Counted from the stretch's first letter, positions 1 to 8,969 are shown. The stretch: DNA of 64,000 bases from Parabacteroides timonensis (GCF_900128505.1 NZ_LT669940.1:964883-1028882), one strand, 5' to 3'. Notes: generated by a model not told the origin, from the letters alone. Made by a program: numbers and translations.

Positions 1-273
1 CAGGGAGCAACAGCGAAAACAGGTATCATGGTCGGTCTGGGGGAAACTCCGGATGAGGTATGCTGCCTGATGGACGATGTGCTTGCGACAGGGGCTTCCG
101 TATTAACAATTGGACAATATTTACAACCTTCAAGAAAAAATATTCAAGTTTCCGAATACGTCACCCCCGAACAGTTTGATGCTTATAAATCAATTGCTTT
201 AGAGAAAGGTTTCCGGATGGTGGAGAGTGCTCCGCTGGTTCGTTCCTCTTATCACGCCGAAAAGCATGTTTGA
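1..273 (+). CDS. lipA: Lipoyl synthase, C-terminal fragment
   Basis: Only the last 90 codons are inside the window; the reading frame is open from base 1, so the ATG at 28 is internal. The fragment carries the GIMVGLGET stretch typical of the radical-SAM barrel of lipoyl synthase and ends with the family's GFRMVESAPLVRSSYHAE tail. In characterised LipA proteins the serine of the RSSY motif ligates the auxiliary iron-sulfur cluster. The enzyme inserts two sulfurs into the octanoyl group on carrier proteins of 2-oxoacid dehydrogenases and the glycine cleavage system. The N-terminal cluster cysteines are outside the window. Confidence 0.93.
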   Translation, partial: QGATAKTGIMVGLGETPDEVCCLMDDVLATGASVLTIGQYLQPSRKNIQVSEYVTPEQFDAYKSIALEKGFRMVESAPLVRSSYHAEKHV

Positions 274-337
274 TTGCGAAAACATTTAACAAATTGCGTT
301 GTTATATTATTAAAGTGCGAAGAAAGGGGGAAAGGGT

Positions 338-1456
338 ATGAACAAAGTTAAGAAAGGATTGGACAACCAAGCCATTGGCTTATTGCCATTGCTGTTGTTT
401 ATGTTTTTAGACAATTACTTTTCTTATCTGTTGTCTTTCATCATTGGCGTTACCTTTTGCTTTGTATGTATTTTTCTCTATCAGGTCTTAAGTAAGGATA
501 AGGTATATCAATTCCTGCTGTTGCCTTCGGCAATGACGCTGGTGTTATATTCTATTTTTCTTTGCTTGAAACTCGAGCCGGTCTTGTTTATTTATTCTCC
601 GTTGATTACGGAAGTGTTGTTGGTTGTTGTACTTGCGTTTATCGGTTTTACCCGGCGCTCGGTACTAAAGAAAATACGAACATCAGCTCATCCGACTTAT
701 AAACGGACTTTAATGCGGACAACATTGAATGAATTTTATTTCATTGCCCAGCTTGTTCAGAATTTATATACATTGCACCTGTTTGCTATTCTGGTATACA
801 GTATCCTGCCGGATACGATGCAGAGTGTACATACAGAGCGTTTCCTTTACAGGGAACTAGGGGTATTGGTTGGTATACTGGTTATTCTTTATGAACAGGT
901 ACGTTTGTCGTTGATGCAAGGTAGCTTACGGAAAGAAATGTGGTTGCCGGTGTTGAATGAAGGAGGAAAGGTGATTGGTTGTATTGCACGTTCGGTAAGC
1001 CGCACGTTGCCAAAGAAATACTATCATCCGATCGTCCGGATAGCCGTTATTCATAACGGAATGCTGTATTTGATGAAAAGGAGTAAAGATGCTTTCGTGT
1101 CCCCTGATACGATCGATTATCCTTTCCATAGTTATGTGTTATTCAGGCATAGTATTGAAAGTACTGTGCGTGAGTCGGTGGGCGAACTGGCCGAACAGGA
1201 GGATGTAACACCTCGTTTCCTGATACGTTATACGTTCGAAAACGAGAAGGTTAAACATTTAGTATCACTTTATGTGATCTGTCTTCGTACGGAAGAGCAA
1301 CTGAGTCAATGTAAAAAGGCAGGCGGAAAGCTATGGACTGCCAAACAAGTAGAAGAAAACCTGCATTCAGGTGTATTCAGTGAATACTTTGAACAGGAGT
1401 TCTCTTATCTTCAGAATACGATATTGCTGGCTGAAAATTTCTGCTGCGGAAAGTAA
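338..1456 (+). CDS. Membrane protein with C-terminal degenerate Nudix-like domain
   Basis: 372 residues. The first ~110 residues are strongly hydrophobic, with about four predicted membrane spans, and a further hydrophobic pair lies at ~135-200. From ~205 onward the protein is soluble; the order HPIVRIAVIHNGMLYLMKR, then a helix with RESVGELAEQED, then an LVSLYVICL strand resembles a Nudix fold. The Nudix box is degenerate: the glycine and the paired glutamates of GX5EX7REUXEEXGU are not clearly present, so hydrolase activity is doubtful. It lies 64 bp after lipA on the same strand. A sensor or binding role is possible but is inference; no symbol is assigned. Confidence 0.75.
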   Translation: MNKVKKGLDNQAIGLLPLLLFMFLDNYFSYLLSFIIGVTFCFVCIFLYQVLSKDKVYQFLLLPSAMTLVLYSIFLCLKLEPVLFIYSPLITEVLLVVVLAFIGFTRRSVLKKIRTSAHPTYKRTLMRTTLNEFYFIAQLVQNLYTLHLFAILVYSILPDTMQSVHTERFLYRELGVLVGILVILYEQVRLSLMQGSLRKEMWLPVLNEGGKVIGCIARSVSRTLPKKYYHPIVRIAVIHNGMLYLMKRSKDAFVSPDTIDYPFHSYVLFRHSIESTVRESVGELAEQEDVTPRFLIRYTFENEKVKHLVSLYVICLRTEEQLSQCKKAGGKLWTAKQVEENLHSGVFSEYFEQEFSYLQNTILLAENFCCGK

Positions 1457-1464
1457 TAGACTTA

Positions 1465-1959
1465 CTATCGAATACCGAGTTCTATCACTTCCAAGTCTTT
1501 AATATTCTTACCATCAATAACAAAACGTACAAGCGTACGGACCTGGTGAAAGCCGCTCTTTCCGGCGGCTCCTGGGTTGATATATAAACAATTAAGATAT
1601 TTATCATAAGCAACTTTCAGTATGTGCGAATGACCCGCTATGAAGATATTCGGGCGGGTGTCGTACAATTCTTTGCGGATAGCCGGATTGTATCGTCCCG
1701 GGTAGCCGCCTATATGCGTCATCATCACATTTACTTCTTCTACCTTGAAATGAGCCACTTCGGGATATTCCAGCCGGAGTGATTGCCCGTCTATATTTCC
1801 ATATACGGCCCGGAAAGGTTTCAGGGCTGCCAATCGTGCCGCCAGTCCGTCCGATCCTATATCTCCTGCATGCCATATTTCATCGCATTCTGCAAAGTAT
1901 TCCGCATATTTATCATCCCACCAGGCGTGAGTATCCGAGAGAAGTCCAACTTTAATCAT
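1465..1959 (-). CDS. YfcE/MJ0936-type metallophosphoesterase
   Basis: 164 residues, the usual length of small single-domain calcineurin-like phosphoesterases. Metal-binding motifs appear in order: GLLSDTH near the N-terminus, WHAGDI, VYGNID, THIGGYPG and GHSHI, followed by NPGA. This set matches the YfcE/MJ0936 branch, which hydrolyses phosphodiesters in vitro with Mn2+ or Ni2+; the cellular substrate is unknown. It converges on the membrane protein gene (stop codons 8 bp apart) and is divergent from ppk with only 58 bp between start codons, so the two promoters share that gap. Confidence 0.88.
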   Translation of the reverse strand: MIKVGLLSDTHAWWDDKYAEYFAECDEIWHAGDIGSDGLAARLAALKPFRAVYGNIDGQSLRLEYPEVAHFKVEEVNVMMTHIGGYPGRYNPAIRKELYDTRPNIFIAGHSHILKVAYDKYLNCLYINPGAAGKSGFHQVRTLVRFVIDGKNIKDLEVIELGIR

Positions 1960-2017
1960 AACAATTTCTTTTATTCTACAAAAGTATCTATATTTACGCA
2001 GCTAAGAATAGAATACG

Positions 2018-4087
2018 ATGGAGAATTCATATAAATACTTTAAACGCGACATCAGTTGGCTTTCTTTCAACTACCGTGTTTTGCTGGAGGCAGAGGATGA
2101 TACACTCCCTGTTTATGAGAGGATCAAGTTCTTGTCTATCTATTCTTCCAACCTGGAAGAATTCTATGAAATACGTGTGGCCGAACACCGCGGAGTGATC
2201 ATGAAAAAGAACTTCACAGAAGAAAGCGGTGCCGAAGCCGAAGAAGTGTTGACTGAGATAACGAATGAAGTGAACCGCCAGCAACGGGAATATTACCGGA
2301 TCTTTTCGGAAAAGATATTGCCAGAACTGCATCGACAGAACATTTACCTGTATCAGGGAAGCGAGCCGGAACCTTTCCATGAAGAGTTCGTTCATAACTT
2401 CTTTAATGAAGAGGTCTTTCCTTTCCTGTCGCCCGTAATGATACAGGCCGGGGACATCCGTACGTTTATCCGCGACCGCCGTTTATACCTGGTGATCCGT
2501 ATGATAAAGAAAAGCAAGCGGAAACCGGAAGAGGGGCAGGTTCCTGAATATCATTATGCCATGATGAAGATACCGTATGCCAAGGTTCCCCGTTTTATCG
2601 AGTTGCCGAAGCATGAAGGGAAGTTCTATATCATGTTTATCGATGATATCATCCGTGCCAACCTGGCCAACATATTCCCCGGATATATTATCGATAGCTG
2701 TTACAGTATCAAGATATCGCGTGATGCCGATATTTACCTCGAGAACGAGAAAGGAAATATCGTGGAGAGTATCCGTAAGAAAGTGAAGAAACGGAAGATC
2801 GGCGACCTGAGCCGCTTTATGTACGACAGGGCGATGCCGGACGATTTCCTATCTTTTATCTGTGATGCGTTCGGTATTACTACGGATGATCTGGTGGTAG
2901 GCGGTCGTTATCTGAATTTGCAGGACCTGGCCAAGTTGCCTAATCCGAAAGGAAAAGAGTTGGAGCAGCAGATACCTTCCCCTATGCGTATTCCTTATCT
3001 GGATGAAAAGGGATCGGTGTTCCGTGCCGTGAAGAAGAAAGATATCATGTTGCATTTCCCTTACCAGTCGTTCGACTACCTGATCCGGTTCCTGATGGAG
3101 GCCGCTTTCGATCCGAAGGTAGACGAGATAAAGATCACCCAATACCGGGTGGCGGAAAATTCGGCGGTGATCAATACGCTGGTCAGTGCGGCGCAGAACG
3201 GGAAGAAGGTAACGGTCTTTGTAGAGCTGAAAGCACGTTTTGATGAAGAGAACAATATGAGTACCGCCGAACGGATGGAGCAGGCCGGTATACGTATTAT
3301 ATATAGTATCCCCGGTTTGAAGGTACATGCCAAGGTTGCCGTTATCATCCGGAAGGATTCTGAGGATGGGAACAAACGTCGTGACTTTGCTTACCTGAGC
3401 ACAGGCAATTTCAACGAGAAGACTGCCCGTATCTATTCGGATATGGCTTTGCTGACCTGCAACGACGAGATCATAACCGATATAAACAAAGTCTTTGCCG
3501 TATTGGAAGGGAAGATGGCCGAACCGACCTTCCGCCATCTGTTGGTGGCCCGCTTCAATATGGTGCCTGAACTGAAACGTATGATTCAACGTGAAATCGA
3601 TCACGTAAAGGAGGGACGCAAAGGACGGATCGTTTTGAAGATGAACGGGCTGCATGACCAGAATATGATTAATGAGCTTTATCGGGCCAGCGAGAACGGT
3701 GTAGAGATCGATCTGATTGTCCGGGGCATTTGTTGCCTGGTGCCCGATCAACCGTATAGTGCCAATATCCGGATAACCCGTATCGTCGATATGTTTCTGG
3801 AGCATTCCCGTATCTGGTATTTCTATAATGATGGCCGGGAAGATGTCTTCCTGACGTCGGCCGACTGGATGCGCCGTAACCTGAACCGCCGTATCGAGAC
3901 TGCCTTTCCGATACTCGTGCCCGAGATCAAACAGGAAGTCATCGATATCCTGAAGATACAGATGCGCGATAATGTAAAGGCCTGCCTGATCGACGAACAG
4001 TTGCATAACAACTTCAAGCGGGATGATGCGCCCGAAAAGGTGCGTTCGCAGCTGGCCATTTATGAGTATCTGAAGAATAAATCGTGA
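2018..4087 (+). CDS. ppk: Polyphosphate kinase 1
   Basis: 689 residues, the full length for PPK1. The start of the N-terminal domain (YFKRDISWLSFNYRVL) and the middle-domain FLSIYSSNLEEFYEIRV motif are typical. The phospho-accepting histidine lies at residue 437 in LKVHAKVAV, followed by STGNFNEKTARIYSD; the second conserved histidine is at ~596 in FLEHSRIWYF. The enzyme reversibly polymerises the ATP gamma-phosphate into polyphosphate. The next gene starts 10 bp after the stop, suggesting co-transcription. A long open frame on the other strand (2849-4204) is a shadow of this gene. Confidence 0.97.
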   Translation: MENSYKYFKRDISWLSFNYRVLLEAEDDTLPVYERIKFLSIYSSNLEEFYEIRVAEHRGVIMKKNFTEESGAEAEEVLTEITNEVNRQQREYYRIFSEKILPELHRQNIYLYQGSEPEPFHEEFVHNFFNEEVFPFLSPVMIQAGDIRTFIRDRRLYLVIRMIKKSKRKPEEGQVPEYHYAMMKIPYAKVPRFIELPKHEGKFYIMFIDDIIRANLANIFPGYIIDSCYSIKISRDADIYLENEKGNIVESIRKKVKKRKIGDLSRFMYDRAMPDDFLSFICDAFGITTDDLVVGGRYLNLQDLAKLPNPKGKELEQQIPSPMRIPYLDEKGSVFRAVKKKDIMLHFPYQSFDYLIRFLMEAAFDPKVDEIKITQYRVAENSAVINTLVSAAQNGKKVTVFVELKARFDEENNMSTAERMEQAGIRIIYSIPGLKVHAKVAVIIRKDSEDGNKRRDFAYLSTGNFNEKTARIYSDMALLTCNDEIITDINKVFAVLEGKMAEPTFRHLLVARFNMVPELKRMIQREIDHVKEGRKGRIVLKMNGLHDQNMINELYRASENGVEIDLIVRGICCLVPDQPYSANIRITRIVDMFLEHSRIWYFYNDGREDVFLTSADWMRRNLNRRIETAFPILVPEIKQEVIDILKIQMRDNVKACLIDEQLHNNFKRDDAPEKVRSQLAIYEYLKNKS

Positions 4088-4097
4088 AAGAACTGAT

Positions 4098-4775
4098 ATG
4101 GACAATCCTTCTTCCCTGACTTTTTTCCTCTTTTGTTTCTGTTGGGTAGCGCTGATAGCCGGTGCGGTATTGGGGTACATTATCGGTATCCGTATGGCAC
4201 GCAATAAGGAGCGTCACCGGCTGGTGAAGGAAAAGATCAGGAAGAATAAGGTCGCCATTTATCATTACCAGAAAGAGAAATACGAGTACATCGGGCAGAT
4301 CAACCGCCTGGAAGAAGACCTGCATAACCTGACGGAAGAGTCGGAACTCTATAAGGAGCGCATTGCCGACCTGGAATATTACCAGCGGAAAGTGCGCGAA
4401 AGCGAGCAAATCATCGAACGCCTTTCTTCCGACATATCGGAGGTTGCAGGAGGGGTGACCGATGCCTTCTCCCTTGTAATGCAACTAAAGAAAGATCCCG
4501 TGCGCACCAACCTGACCAAACAGGAATGGACGGAACTTCTGCACACCACCGATCTTCTCTTCAACAACTTCCTTACTGAGTTGAAAGAGAAATCAGGCAT
4601 CACCCGGCATGAAGAGGAGATCTGTTGCCTGATTAAATGGAACTTTGCACGTAAAGACCAGATGGCTGTCTTCAACAACACGACCGAAGCCCTGACCAAA
4701 TCGAAGAGTCGCCTGAAGAAGCGCTTGCAACTCGACGAAAAGACCGATCTGGATCAGTTTATTCGACTTTATTAA
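4098..4775 (+). CDS. Membrane-anchored coiled-coil protein with a LuxR-like C-terminal helical domain
   Basis: 225 residues. A single N-terminal membrane segment spans ~8-31 (FFLFCFCWVALIAGAVLGYI). A charged coiled coil follows at ~35-115, and the C-terminal ~65 residues (LTKQEWTELLHTTDLLF to RLKKRLQL) resemble the C-terminal DNA-binding-like module of Bacteroidetes TPR-type membrane regulators. In those proteins the same EICCLIKWNF and TKSKSRLKKRL positions form a helix-turn-helix. Here the sensory TPR part is absent. It follows ppk by 10 bp and is probably in its operon. DNA binding is inference from resemblance only. Confidence 0.7.
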   Translation: MDNPSSLTFFLFCFCWVALIAGAVLGYIIGIRMARNKERHRLVKEKIRKNKVAIYHYQKEKYEYIGQINRLEEDLHNLTEESELYKERIADLEYYQRKVRESEQIIERLSSDISEVAGGVTDAFSLVMQLKKDPVRTNLTKQEWTELLHTTDLLFNNFLTELKEKSGITRHEEEICCLIKWNFARKDQMAVFNNTTEALTKSKSRLKKRLQLDEKTDLDQFIRLY

Positions 4776-4911
4776 TCATTCTGCCGATAGGGATTGTCTT
4801 GCAAAATGAAGGAAATGTTATTTGTGTTTGATCTATATTGCTGATAACTATTTCTTTATCGCTTCTCTCGTTTGTCCGGTATCTATCCTTTCCCTTCTCC
4901 TTTTTCTCCCC

Positions 4912-4919
4912 TACATTTG
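4912..4919 (+). promoter_or_regulatory. Bacteroides-type -7 box (TACATTTG)
   Basis: TACATTTG matches the TAnnTTTG consensus and lies 37 bp upstream of the DUF4837 gene. A TTTC at the expected 19-bp distance (4889-4892) is a one-mismatch -33 element. Likely start of transcription for the lipoprotein gene. Confidence 0.6.
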
Positions 4920-4956
4920 TCGGAGTGAATAATTAACTCTGATAATATACAAACAA

Positions 4957-5973
4957 ATGAAGCTTATGAGAACACAACATCTATTTGCCTTTTGTCTGTT
5001 GGGACTCCTTACATTGGCTGGTTGTAATACCTCGATCGTAGAGAAACGGGCTACCGGGCTACCTTACGAAGTCCTGGTAGTAATGGATAAAACAGACTGG
5101 GCCGGTGAGGCTGGAGAAATGGTGAAGGCCCAGTTAACCTCACCGGTTCCCGGACTTCCCCAGCCGGAAGCCTCTATGCGTATAACCTACTCCCCGAAAG
5201 AAACTTTCGATGGTTTGCTGCGATATGTGCGTAACATCCTGATCGTCGATATCGATGCGACGAAATATACCCAGGTATCTTTGAGTAAAAGCGAAGACGA
5301 ATGGGCGACAGGGCAGGAGGTAATGAGGCTCAGTTCCCCTTCATCCGAAGAGCTGGTCACTTACCTAACTCTGAACGAAGCCGATATAGTCAATCATTTT
5401 TCGAAGATAGAGAAAGAGCGGCGTGTGGCAATCCTGAAGAAAAATTACAGCCAACTGGCCATGGATAAAGTACAGGAAAAGTTCAATATTCAGCTTTGTG
5501 CACCGGACGATATGACCTACTTTAAAGACACAACCGACTTTCTCTGGGTCTCCAATAATGCCAAGACAGGACGCATAGACCTGTTGGTCTATTCTTTTCC
5601 GTACACAGATGCGAATACATTCACGGAAGACTATCTGGTAGCCAAACGCGATTCTGTCCTGAAAGTGAACCTTCCCGGCGCTTTCCTCAATTCATATATG
5701 GCGACGGAAACACGTGTCGACCTGTCTTATGAACCGATCACTTTGAATAACCAGTATTGCGGCGTATTGCGCGGTTTGTGGAAGATGGTGGGCGATAAGA
5801 TGGGAGGGCCGTTTGTCAGCCACGCCTTTCTGGATGAGAGGACTCAGCGCATCGTCGTAACGGAAGGCCTTGTTTATGCTCCGGAGACAACGAAGCGGAA
5901 TTTGATACGTAGGATTGAAGCGGCTCTCTATACGGTGCATATTCCTAAACCGGTAGTAGCCCAGGCGTATTGA
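4957..5973 (+). CDS. DUF4837 family lipoprotein
   Basis: 338 residues with a signal peptide ending in a lipobox (LLTLAGC, cysteine 23), so probably a lipidated envelope protein. The body (TGLPYEVLVVMDKTDWAG near the N-terminus, YSPKETFDGLLRYVRNILIVDI after it) matches the Bacteroidetes-restricted DUF4837 family, which has no established function. It has its own promoter at 4912 and is followed by a 237-bp gap rich in short palindromes. The gene appears intact. Family assignment is by recognition; no biochemical role is claimed. Confidence 0.85.
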   Translation: MKLMRTQHLFAFCLLGLLTLAGCNTSIVEKRATGLPYEVLVVMDKTDWAGEAGEMVKAQLTSPVPGLPQPEASMRITYSPKETFDGLLRYVRNILIVDIDATKYTQVSLSKSEDEWATGQEVMRLSSPSSEELVTYLTLNEADIVNHFSKIEKERRVAILKKNYSQLAMDKVQEKFNIQLCAPDDMTYFKDTTDFLWVSNNAKTGRIDLLVYSFPYTDANTFTEDYLVAKRDSVLKVNLPGAFLNSYMATETRVDLSYEPITLNNQYCGVLRGLWKMVGDKMGGPFVSHAFLDERTQRIVVTEGLVYAPETTKRNLIRRIEAALYTVHIPKPVVAQAY

Positions 5974-5998
5974 CCGTACGAGGTTTAAGCAGGTTCTT

Positions 5999-6108
5999 GC
6001 TTACTAGTAAGCCTCTTCCTAGGGACAATTAACTCCTTTCCTCCCAACTTTGATAAAAGTAAGGCCTGCCTTACATATTTGTAATCCAATCCTTACTTTT
6101 ATGTAAGG
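5999..6108. repeat. Cluster of short palindromes sharing GTAAG/CTTAC cores
   Basis: Three palindromes lie in ~110 bp between the DUF4837 gene and the convergent methyltransferase gene: GCTTACTAGTAAGC (5999-6012), GTAAGGC-CT-GCCTTAC (6059-6074) and CCTTAC-N6-GTAAGG (6091-6108). Degenerate direct copies of a GCCTT(A/G)C...TATnT(G/A) unit continue to ~6150. There is no T-tract after any of them, so they are not clear terminators; they could be protein-binding sites or decayed repeats. Confidence 0.5.
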
Positions 6109-6210
6109 TTGGCTTTGCATTTATGTAGTGTCTGCCTTGCGTATATTAAAGTAGGGAGGAAAATGGTTAAATATAGGGAAGAGATTCCTTAGTTATAAGG
6201 TGCTGCCTGC

Positions 6211-7599
6211 TTAGTTGTCGGGATATAAAATAACCTTGTCCGGCAGGTAACCGCTACGGATACGCCATTCCTGGGGATACAGGTTGTTGGCACGGTTGCC
6301 GAGGTGCTTGACAAACCCCAGCGGGAAACCGTTGTAACAAACCAATACATAACCTTTCTTCGTCTCTTCAGGCAGGAGCAAAACCTCTTTTTTCAGGTAT
6401 TTGACAGCATCTTCCCAACTGATTTCAATGGAGGTGAAGGCCTCCCTGTTCAACGCCGTACTTAATGCCAGCGAATGGGCAGGCAGGATGTCTTTCCCTT
6501 TCAGCTCGCCGATGCGTATTCCGGCACTGACGATCCGGAGCTGAGCAGCAATCAGTTGCCAGGTTTCATAATGAGCCGATGGAATAGCCTGTATGGTGTC
6601 GTTGAGCAGTTCGAAGCGGAACTTGTCTGCTCCCTCTATCCAATTACTTACCTGAGAAGGGACGGCTGGTGAGGCTTTCCCTTTGTCTTTCTTGTTTTTA
6701 CTTTTAGGACGGATCTCATTCGTTTCACCGGGTGCTTTGCGTAGAGCGGCAAGGAAGAAACCTTCCCCTTGGGTCTTATGCGGGAAAAAGCGGTAGACCG
6801 GATGATCGTAACGCAGTGCGCCTGTGATCTGCCATTCTTCTTTAACAGGAATGGTCAGGGCTTCGGCCCCCAGTTCTTCCAATATATAATGTATGTTGTC
6901 CTCGTCTTCTTCCGTATTGTATGTGCAGGTGCTGTATATCAATAGGCCGCCCGGTTTAAGCGCGTCCCATATATCATGGATGATACGCCGTTGGCGTGAA
7001 GCACAAAGGTTGACGTTTGCCACGCTCCACTCGCCGGTGCTGTCGGTGTCTTTGCGGAACATGCCTTCACCGGAACAGGGTACATCGGTGACGATCACGT
7101 CAAACAAATGGGTGAGACGGCCTATCTCTTCTGGATCGTTATTCGTCACGATATTATTCGGGTTACCCCATTTGGTGATATTCTCGGCCAGGATATTGCT
7201 GCGGCTACGTATCACTTCGTTACTGACCAATAGGCTGCCTTCGGGTAAGGTACTTAATAGATGGGTGGATTTCCCTCCCGGCGCGGCACATAGGTCGAGA
7301 CATTTGACCGGCTCGCTGACGAAGGTGCGGATCGCTTGTTCCAGAAACATGGAAGAGGCTTCCTGCACGTAATAAGCTCCGGCATGGAACAACGGGTCGA
7401 AAGTGAACGACAAGCGTTCGGGTAAATAATATCCTGTTTCGCTCCAGGCTACCCGTGAAGTCTCCGGTGCTTTCGTCCCTTTCTTAGGGTTGATACGGAT
7501 ACTTACGGGAACATCTGCCTGCAATGCGGCTTCCAGTTTCTCATATTCGTCGCCTAACAAGGCACGGGTACGTGTGATAAAATCGATAGGAAGTGCCAT
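6211..7599 (-). CDS. RsmF/NSUN-type RNA (cytosine-C5) methyltransferase
   Basis: 462 residues from the ATG at 7599 (MALPIDFITRTRALLG). The frame stays open 46 codons further upstream, but that part is not family-like and would overlap the divergent gene. The SAM-binding motif DLCAAPGGKSTHLL and the two cysteine motifs DVPCSGEGMFRKD and YSTCTYNTEEDEDN of C5-methyltransferases are present. A C-terminal PUA-like region (PLGFVKHLGNRANNLYPQEW) fits the RsmF/YebU group, which methylates 16S rRNA C1407 in E. coli; the exact target here is not determined. It shares a 52-bp divergent promoter region with the next gene. Confidence 0.92.
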   Translation of the reverse strand: MALPIDFITRTRALLGDEYEKLEAALQADVPVSIRINPKKGTKAPETSRVAWSETGYYLPERLSFTFDPLFHAGAYYVQEASSMFLEQAIRTFVSEPVKCLDLCAAPGGKSTHLLSTLPEGSLLVSNEVIRSRSNILAENITKWGNPNNIVTNNDPEEIGRLTHLFDVIVTDVPCSGEGMFRKDTDSTGEWSVANVNLCASRQRRIIHDIWDALKPGGLLIYSTCTYNTEEDEDNIHYILEELGAEALTIPVKEEWQITGALRYDHPVYRFFPHKTQGEGFFLAALRKAPGETNEIRPKSKNKKDKGKASPAVPSQVSNWIEGADKFRFELLNDTIQAIPSAHYETWQLIAAQLRIVSAGIRIGELKGKDILPAHSLALSTALNREAFTSIEISWEDAVKYLKKEVLLLPEETKKGYVLVCYNGFPLGFVKHLGNRANNLYPQEWRIRSGYLPDKVILYPDN

Positions 7600-7628
7600 C
7601 TTATTCTGTTTGTTTGGTGCAAAAATAC

Positions 7629-7636
7629 TAACTTTG
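7629..7636 (+). promoter_or_regulatory. Candidate -7 box (TAACTTTG)
   Basis: TAACTTTG matches TAnnTTTG and sits 15 bp before the ATG at 7652. The nearest TTTG copies (7609-7612, 7613-7616) are 12-16 bp upstream, shorter than the preferred 19 bp, so the -33 half is uncertain. Confidence 0.4.
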
Positions 7637-7651
7637 CAGAAAACTAACAGT

Positions 7652-8356
7652 ATGCAAGCATCGCTTTTCCTTATACCGGTTACATTGGGGGATACCGAGC
7701 ATCGCCGGGTTCTTCCTGAATATAACCGTGAGATCATTCTTCAGATAAAACATTTTATTGTAGAAAATATACGTACTGCCCGTCGTTTCCTGAAAAAGAC
7801 GGAGCCGTCTATCGTTATCGACGACCTGACTTTTTATGAACTGAACAAGCATACCTCACCGGAAGACGTAGCGGGTTATCTGGCTCCGTTGACGAAAGGA
7901 GAGCATGTAGGCGTTATCTCTGAAGCGGGATGTCCGGCGGTGGCCGATCCGGGGGCGGATGTCGTGGCTATTGCTCAACGGAAGAACTATCCGGTCGTGC
8001 CGTTGGTGGGGCCGTCTTCCATCCTGATGTCAGTCATGGCTTCCGGTTTCAACGGACAGAGTTTTGCCTTCCATGGTTATCTGCCTATTGATGCGTCGGA
8101 GCGCACCAATACGATCAAGAAGCTGGAAGGACGTATCTATTCGGAAAACCAAACACAGCTTTTTATTGAAACGCCTTATCGCAACAATAAACTGGCTGAG
8201 GAGCTGATCCGTACTTGCCGCCCGTCGACCAAGCTATGTATTGCTTCGGATATTACTTGTGAAGATGAATATATCCATACCCGCCCTGTAAAGGATTGGG
8301 CAGGAAAAGTGCCCGACCTGAGTAAGAAACCGACTATTTTCCTAATCTATAAATAA
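7652..8356 (+). CDS. RsmI-like SAM-dependent methyltransferase (tetrapyrrole methylase fold)
   Basis: 234 residues from the ATG at 7652 (MQASLFLIPVTLGD); an upstream extension of the frame lies antisense to the neighbouring methyltransferase and is not coding. Motifs VISEAGCPAVADPGADVV and VVPLVGPSSILMSVMASGFNG correspond to the AG-P-DPG and PGPSA motifs of the RsmI/YraL family. RsmI ribose-methylates 16S rRNA C1402 in E. coli. The N-terminal region differs from canonical RsmI, so this is best called RsmI-like. The acyltransferase gene follows 6 bp after the stop, implying an operon. Confidence 0.85.
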   Translation: MQASLFLIPVTLGDTEHRRVLPEYNREIILQIKHFIVENIRTARRFLKKTEPSIVIDDLTFYELNKHTSPEDVAGYLAPLTKGEHVGVISEAGCPAVADPGADVVAIAQRKNYPVVPLVGPSSILMSVMASGFNGQSFAFHGYLPIDASERTNTIKKLEGRIYSENQTQLFIETPYRNNKLAEELIRTCRPSTKLCIASDITCEDEYIHTRPVKDWAGKVPDLSKKPTIFLIYK

Positions 8357-8362
8357 TCTCTT

Positions 8363-8938
8363 ATGGCGACTTATCAGGCACACGAGACAGCAGTAATCGA
8401 CCCCGGTTGTACGATTGGCGACGATACCCGTATCTGGCACTTCTCCCATGTCATGTCGGGTTGTACGATTGGTGAACGGTGTAATATCGGACAGAACGTG
8501 GTGATATCACCGGAAGTCGTTCTGGGTAATAACGTAAAGGTGCAGAACAACGTTTCTGTTTATACGGGTGTGACTTGTGAGGATGATGTTTTCCTGGGGC
8601 CGAGTTGTGTGTTTACAAATGTAACCAATCCCCGGAGTGCAATCAACCGGAAAGACCAGTATATGAAAACACATGTCGGCAAAGGGGCCACGATCGGAGC
8701 AAATGCCACGATCGTCTGTGGACATAACATCGGAGCGTATGCCTTGATTGGTGCCGGAGCGGTGGTCACTAAAGAGATTCCGCCTTATGCCCTGGTGGTT
8801 GGTAATCCATCCAGACAGGTTGGCTGGGTAAGTGAGTATGGGCATCAGCTGCATTTTGACGGAGATGGCTTTGCTGTCTGTCCGGAAAGCGGGGAGAAAT
8901 ATCAATTGAAAGATGATGAGGTTTTTCGTATCGGGTAA
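8363..8938 (+). CDS. Left-handed beta-helix acyltransferase, WbpD/WlbB-like
   Basis: 191 residues made largely of hexapeptide repeats (CTIGDDTRIWHFSHVMSGCT, then CTIGERCNIGQNVVISP, VLGNNVKVQNNVSV), ending in VVTKEIPPYALVVGNPSRQVG. Order and length match WbpD/WlbB N-acetyltransferases that acetylate the 3-amino group of UDP-2-acetamido-3-amino-2,3-dideoxyglucuronate for surface glycan synthesis. Here the gene is outside any recognisable glycan cluster, so the substrate is inference. It follows the methyltransferase by 6 bp and is followed at once by a strong terminator. Confidence 0.85.
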   Translation: MATYQAHETAVIDPGCTIGDDTRIWHFSHVMSGCTIGERCNIGQNVVISPEVVLGNNVKVQNNVSVYTGVTCEDDVFLGPSCVFTNVTNPRSAINRKDQYMKTHVGKGATIGANATIVCGHNIGAYALIGAGAVVTKEIPPYALVVGNPSRQVGWVSEYGHQLHFDGDGFAVCPESGEKYQLKDDEVFRIG

Positions 8939-8945
8939 TAAATAG

Positions 8946-8969
8946 AAAAGGCGGAAAACTCCGCCTTTT
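8946..8969 (+). terminator. Intrinsic terminator after the acyltransferase gene
   Basis: A perfect 9-bp stem AAAAGGCGG/CCGCCTTTT with a 6-nt loop lies 8 bp after the stop codon. Confidence 0.85.

Noticed and set aside
2849..4204. 451-codon open frame on the minus strand opposite ppk
   Set aside because: It lies entirely antisense to a clear polyphosphate kinase and shows no domain; it is a codon-bias shadow.
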